Shown here: positions 60,892-64,000 of the stretch, piece by piece
How positions within the stretch are numbered: the stretch's first letter is position 1
Layout: each line of letters begins with the position of its first letter
NCBI RefSeq assembly: GCF_023370075.1
Contig: NZ_CP097150.1
Location: forward strand, 186,001 to 250,000
Length of the DNA stretch: 64,000 nucleotides
From: Deinococcus sp. QL22
GTDB lineage: Bacteria; Deinococcota; Deinococci; Deinococcales; Deinococcaceae
Reading direction: 5' to 3'
Position numbers and translations under genes: made by a program
The notes under the pieces: generated by a model
The model's database searches: none
Seen by the model: only the letters and a program-made list of their open reading frames with translations
Told to the model about the DNA's origin: nothing

Positions 60892-61911
60892 GTGACGGGT
60901 CAAGTCACTGCACCGCACTACACTGCTGCCCGCGCCCTGACCGTTGGGGGAGTGCTGGCCCTGCTGAGTGCGCTGCTGGCCGTGCTGGCCCTGGGCCTAG
61001 GCGCGGTGGCGACCCCGGCGGCAGCAGTCTGGGCCGTGTTGTGGGGCGGGGGAGATGAGCTGACCCGGCAACTGGTACTGGACTTGAGGCTGCCCCGCAT
61101 AGGTGTCTCTCTGCTGTGCGGAGCGATGTTTGCCGCTTCGGGTGCCATGATGCAGGGCGTGATCCGCAACCCGCTGGCCTCGCCGGACATCATCGGCGTT
61201 GGGGCCGGGGCTGGACTGGCAGCCACCGTGTTTTTGCTGGCTTGGCCCACCGCGCCTCCCGGCGGTCTGCCTTGGGCCGCGCTTGCCGGAGCCTGGGGCG
61301 GCTTCGGGCTGGTGCTGCTCCTTTCAAACGAGTGGCGCGGAGTGGGCGGCCTGCATCCGGTGCGTCTGGCGCTGGTGGGGGTGGCCGTCGCGGCGGCGCT
61401 GGGCGCGGTTCAGCAACTGGTGCTGGTGCGTGCCCCCGATGGCCTTGGCGCGGCGCTGACCTTCCTGACGGGCACGGTGTACGGGGCAGACTCAGCGCGG
61501 CTGATGCGGGTGCTTCCCTGGGCTTTGGTGCTGCTGCCCGCCGCGCTGCTGCTGTCTCGCACGCTGGATGTGCTGAATCTGGGCGAGGATCTGGCAACGG
61601 GCCTGGGCACGCGGGTCAAGCCAGCCCGCCTGCTGTCTCTGGGCGTGGGCGTCGCGCTGGCCGGGGCAGCCGTAACCGGAGCAGGTATTCTGGGCTTCGT
61701 GGGACTGCTGGCCCCGCATCTGGCCCGTCTGCTGGTGGGCGCAAAGCACGGGCGGATGCTGCCGGTATCCATGCTGCTGGGGGCGCTGCTGGTGTTGGCC
61801 GCCGATACGCTGGGGCGCGTGCTTCTGCCGCCGCTAGAGGTTCCGGCGGGCATTTTCACTACGCTGGTGGGCGCACCGTATTTTCTGTATCTGCTGAGAA
61901 GGAGTGCATGA
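60892..61911 (+). CDS. FecCD-family ABC transporter permease (second)
   Basis: 339 aa from GTG at 60892, five bases after the preceding stop. FecCD motifs: LRLPRIGVSLLCGAMFAASGAMMQGVIRNPLASPDIIGVGAGAG, GAGILGFVGLLAPHLARLLVG and LPPLEVPAGIFTTLVGAPYFLYLL. Ten predicted helices. Ends in an ATGA overlap with the ATPase gene. Confidence 0.92.
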   Translation: MTGQVTAPHYTAARALTVGGVLALLSALLAVLALGLGAVATPAAAVWAVLWGGGDELTRQLVLDLRLPRIGVSLLCGAMFAASGAMMQGVIRNPLASPDIIGVGAGAGLAATVFLLAWPTAPPGGLPWAALAGAWGGFGLVLLLSNEWRGVGGLHPVRLALVGVAVAAALGAVQQLVLVRAPDGLGAALTFLTGTVYGADSARLMRVLPWALVLLPAALLLSRTLDVLNLGEDLATGLGTRVKPARLLSLGVGVALAGAAVTGAGILGFVGLLAPHLARLLVGAKHGRMLPVSMLLGALLVLAADTLGRVLLPPLEVPAGIFTTLVGAPYFLYLLRRSA

Positions 61912-62753
61912 ACCCTCTTGTCCCTGTCCCCGCTTTTCCCCCTACTCCCTCAGTGCCTGCTGGCGCCACCACGCCGCTGTCCACCCACGATTTGAAACTG
62001 GCTTACGGCGCGTCTGTGATCGTGCCGCACCTGAACCTGAGCCTCAAGGGTGGACAGGTCACCAGTATCATCGGGCCCAATGGCTGTGGCAAAAGTACCC
62101 TGCTGCGGGCGCTGGCGCGGTTGCGGCCCGTGACTGGGGGCACTGTGGAACTGTACGGTCAGGCGCTGCATAGCCTGCCCAGCAAAGAGGTGGCGCGGCG
62201 GCTGGCTATTTTGCCGCAGGGGCCGACCGCGCCCGAAGGCCTGTCGGTGGAGGAACTGGTCTGGTTTGGCCGTCATCCCCACCAAGGCCGCTTTCCCGTG
62301 CGCCGTCCGGAAGACCGTGAGGCGGTGGCCTGGGCGCTCTCCCAGACAGGCATGACCATTTTCGGCAGCCGCCCCTTGGAAGCTCTTTCGGGCGGGCAGC
62401 GGCAGCGTGCCTGGATCGCCATGAGTCTGGCCCAGCAGACTGAAATCCTGCTGCTAGATGAACCCACCACCTACCTGGACTTGTCGCACCAGCTAGAAGT
62501 CTTGCAACTGGCGCAGCGCCTCAACCGTGAGCAGGGCAAAACGGTGGTGATGGTACTACACGATTTGAACCAAGCCGTGCGTTACAGCGACGAGCTGATT
62601 GCCATGCGTGAGGGTGAGGTGTACGCCCAAGGCCGACCGGAGGACGTACTGACTCCCGATCTGCTGGCCGAGGTCTTCGGGCTCAAGGCGCACATTCTGA
62701 GCGATCCGGACACGGGCAGGCCGTACATCATCCCCTATGCTTTGACGCGGTAG
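61908..62753 (+). CDS. Iron-chelate ABC transporter ATPase
   Basis: 281 aa from ATG at 61908 (GGAG upstream, 4-nt overlap). FecE/FhuC-type nucleotide-binding domain: Walker A IGPNGCGKSTLL, Q-loop ILPQGP, signature LSGGQRQRAW, Walker B ILLLDEPTTYLDL and H-loop VVMVLHDLNQ. A 25-residue Pro-rich N-terminal extension (NPLVPVPAFPPTPSVP) is unusual. Last gene of the iron operon. Confidence 0.92.
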   Translation: MNPLVPVPAFPPTPSVPAGATTPLSTHDLKLAYGASVIVPHLNLSLKGGQVTSIIGPNGCGKSTLLRALARLRPVTGGTVELYGQALHSLPSKEVARRLAILPQGPTAPEGLSVEELVWFGRHPHQGRFPVRRPEDREAVAWALSQTGMTIFGSRPLEALSGGQRQRAWIAMSLAQQTEILLLDEPTTYLDLSHQLEVLQLAQRLNREQGKTVVMVLHDLNQAVRYSDELIAMREGEVYAQGRPEDVLTPDLLAEVFGLKAHILSDPDTGRPYIIPYALTR

Positions 62754-63370
62754 GTTTGATTCGGGAGGGGGGAACGACATTGGGCTTGATTCGATGTCGT
62801 GCACGTCTGCTTAAGTCAGTCTGATCTGTGGGCCGAGTTCGTCCGTGTTGAGCCGGGCAGCCGGGTAAGCGTGAACGGCAGTTGCGTGAGCGCTTCTCCG
62901 GATTCCGTCCCATTCGCACCAACCGGATCGGCGGCAACACCGTACAGGGCAACAGAGCAGGGCAACAAAGAAGACCAGTGACGCCCTGTGATCTCTATGC
63001 CGCTGGCTTCTTCAACCCTGCGCCTGTTCGCCGCCGAAGGGAGACGGCTGGCACCGAAGATCAGTCAGGTTTGTGTCCCCGTCCGCCTCTAATGCATTCC
63101 GTCTGTCCGAGTGGCGGCGACTGTGGCCCCCCTCATTCACCTACATTCTTAGGGCAGGAGTGCTTGGTTGCCCTAGAACTGTAGAGGGAGAGTCCAACCT
63201 ATTTAATATCGAGACCTTATTAACTGTTAGGCTGACCTTCAGTCACTGGCTGGTCAGGTTCTTAGGAGATCGCTGTGAGAAACCTGTGACGGTTTACTCC
63301 TAAGCTGAAACGACAGGCGTCCTCTAGAGCACGTTGTCTTTCGTTTCAGCACTTTATCAAGGAGAATCAG
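62754..63370. other. Intergenic stretch before the second protease gene
   Basis: No gene recognised. An imperfect hairpin CTGACC...GGTCAG lies near 63231-63256. AAGGAGA (63359-63365) is the ribosome binding site of the next gene; the promoter must lie upstream, but I cannot place it reliably. Confidence 0.4.
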
Positions 63371-64000
63371 ATGTTGCCATCCCGTCGCGTTTTTACCCTA
63401 ACGGCCCTTACTGCTGGCCTGCTGATGGGCTGCACTCAACAGCAAGGGGTGCCCAGTCTCAATGCAGACCGTCCGGGACAGGTGGCCCAGCGGTACGACT
63501 CGGTGGTAAGCGTGCCCCTCCAGAGCGGCGATACGCCCGGTGGCCTGACCAACAGTTTGGGCGGCGAAGTATTGGCCTGGAACGAAACGGATTGTGTCAC
63601 TGCCGGAACGGAATCCTGCTTCGCTTTGCTGGGCATGAACGGCGCACACGGTGCCGCGGCCCAGCGCGTACAAACCCTGAGTGCACAACGGGGCCGCACC
63701 GTGTACATGGAATCCAACCGCGACGTGTTTAGCGGCGGCGGCACCCTGACGGCCACGATGGGCGGGTCGCGGGGAACTTGGGCGGGCGGTGATTTTCTGG
63801 CTTGGACAGGTGGTTCACGCGGAACCTGGGCGGGCGGAGTATACAATGTCGTGCCCGAAAACAGCCAGAATTGGCGCAAAATTCGCCTGGAACAAGCCCA
63901 CAAGATGGCCCCCAACTTGGGCTTGGGTATTACGGTTGCGGTCATTGACACCGGGGTTGACCTGAGGCACTCGGCGTTTCAAGGCTCGTTGTCCGACCCC
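63371..64000 (+). CDS. Subtilisin-like (S8) protease lipoprotein, partial at right edge
   Basis: 210 codons visible, no stop before the edge. MLPSRRVFTLTALTAGLLMGC gives a lipoprotein signal (lipobox LMGC). A pro-region with GQVAQRYDSVVS and repeats GGSRGTWAGGDF and GGSRGTWAGGVY follows. The S8 domain begins GLGITVAVIDTGVDLRHSAF, containing the catalytic Asp. The His and Ser lie outside the window. The domain style and the W-A-G-G repeats recall the smaller protease at 2873-3862. Confidence 0.85.
   Translation, partial: MLPSRRVFTLTALTAGLLMGCTQQQGVPSLNADRPGQVAQRYDSVVSVPLQSGDTPGGLTNSLGGEVLAWNETDCVTAGTESCFALLGMNGAHGAAAQRVQTLSAQRGRTVYMESNRDVFSGGGTLTATMGGSRGTWAGGDFLAWTGGSRGTWAGGVYNVVPENSQNWRKIRLEQAHKMAPNLGLGITVAVIDTGVDLRHSAFQGSLSDP

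Noticed and set aside
61116..61907. Upstream extension of the iron ATPase frame
   Set aside because: The first 260 codons overlap the permease in another frame and are Gly/Ala/Arg-rich; the real ATPase start is the ATG at 61908 with GGAG and a 4-nt overlap.

Overview
The window looks like part of an accessory replicon (megaplasmid or large plasmid) of a Deinococcus-type bacterium. I infer this from the high-GC coding style, frequent ATG/GTG/TTG starts with 4-nt gene overlaps, a plasmid ParA with a small partner, a tyrosine integrase with a small excisionase-like gene, and many insertion sequences and their debris. The species cannot be named from sequence alone.

Layout. 1-11.3 kb: signalling genes (a TPR-GGDEF-EAL protein in an operon with a subtilisin-like lipoprotein, a membrane GGDEF cyclase, a PAS/GAF histidine kinase) mixed with IS110 and IS6-type remnants. 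11.3-15.4 kb: the front half of an FMN riboswitch fused to an unrelated gene fragment, an IS4 fragment, a secreted alpha/beta hydrolase, an HNH protein and a parA/partner partition cassette. 16.0-18.9 kb: an IS5-family unit with a passenger gene, abutting a frameshifted IS701 element; three CTAG tetranucleotides mark the insertion history. 19.0-20.4 kb: excisionase-like gene and integrase.

21-39 kb is a defence-type island: a DUF4209-like protein with an RNxxxH HEPN-like motif, an AT-rich OLD-type ATPase/TOPRIM nuclease, and a type I restriction-modification locus (hsdR, a HEPN-like/CBS gene, hsdM, a DUF1016 nuclease gene with a premature amber codon, hsdS, two small trailing genes). The locus is split by a block holding an HsdR-N remnant, an AT-rich unknown gene, an IS110 element with a candidate bridge RNA, a GNAT and a Nudix gene. 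A CoiA-like gene follows.

40.5-46 kb holds an AT-rich three-gene recombinase module resembling the Tn554 TnpA-TnpB-TnpC layout. Its middle gene is interrupted by an IS3 element; removing the IS restores a continuous 712-codon frame that ends in a 4-nt overlap with the third gene. The nearby defence genes may be its cargo (inference).

46.4-51 kb: antitoxin-like and XRE regulator modules, two of them divergent pairs with visible operator repeats. 51.2-56.7 kb: a Zn/Cd/Pb-type P1B ATPase with an ArsR-type operator, a second IS5-family unit with a passenger gene, and an ArsR pseudogene. 56.9-62.8 kb: an intact ferric-siderophore uptake operon (two binding proteins, an Fe-S reductase-like protein, two permeases, an ATPase) behind a promoter with overlapping palindromes. 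The window ends inside a second subtilisin-like lipoprotein gene.
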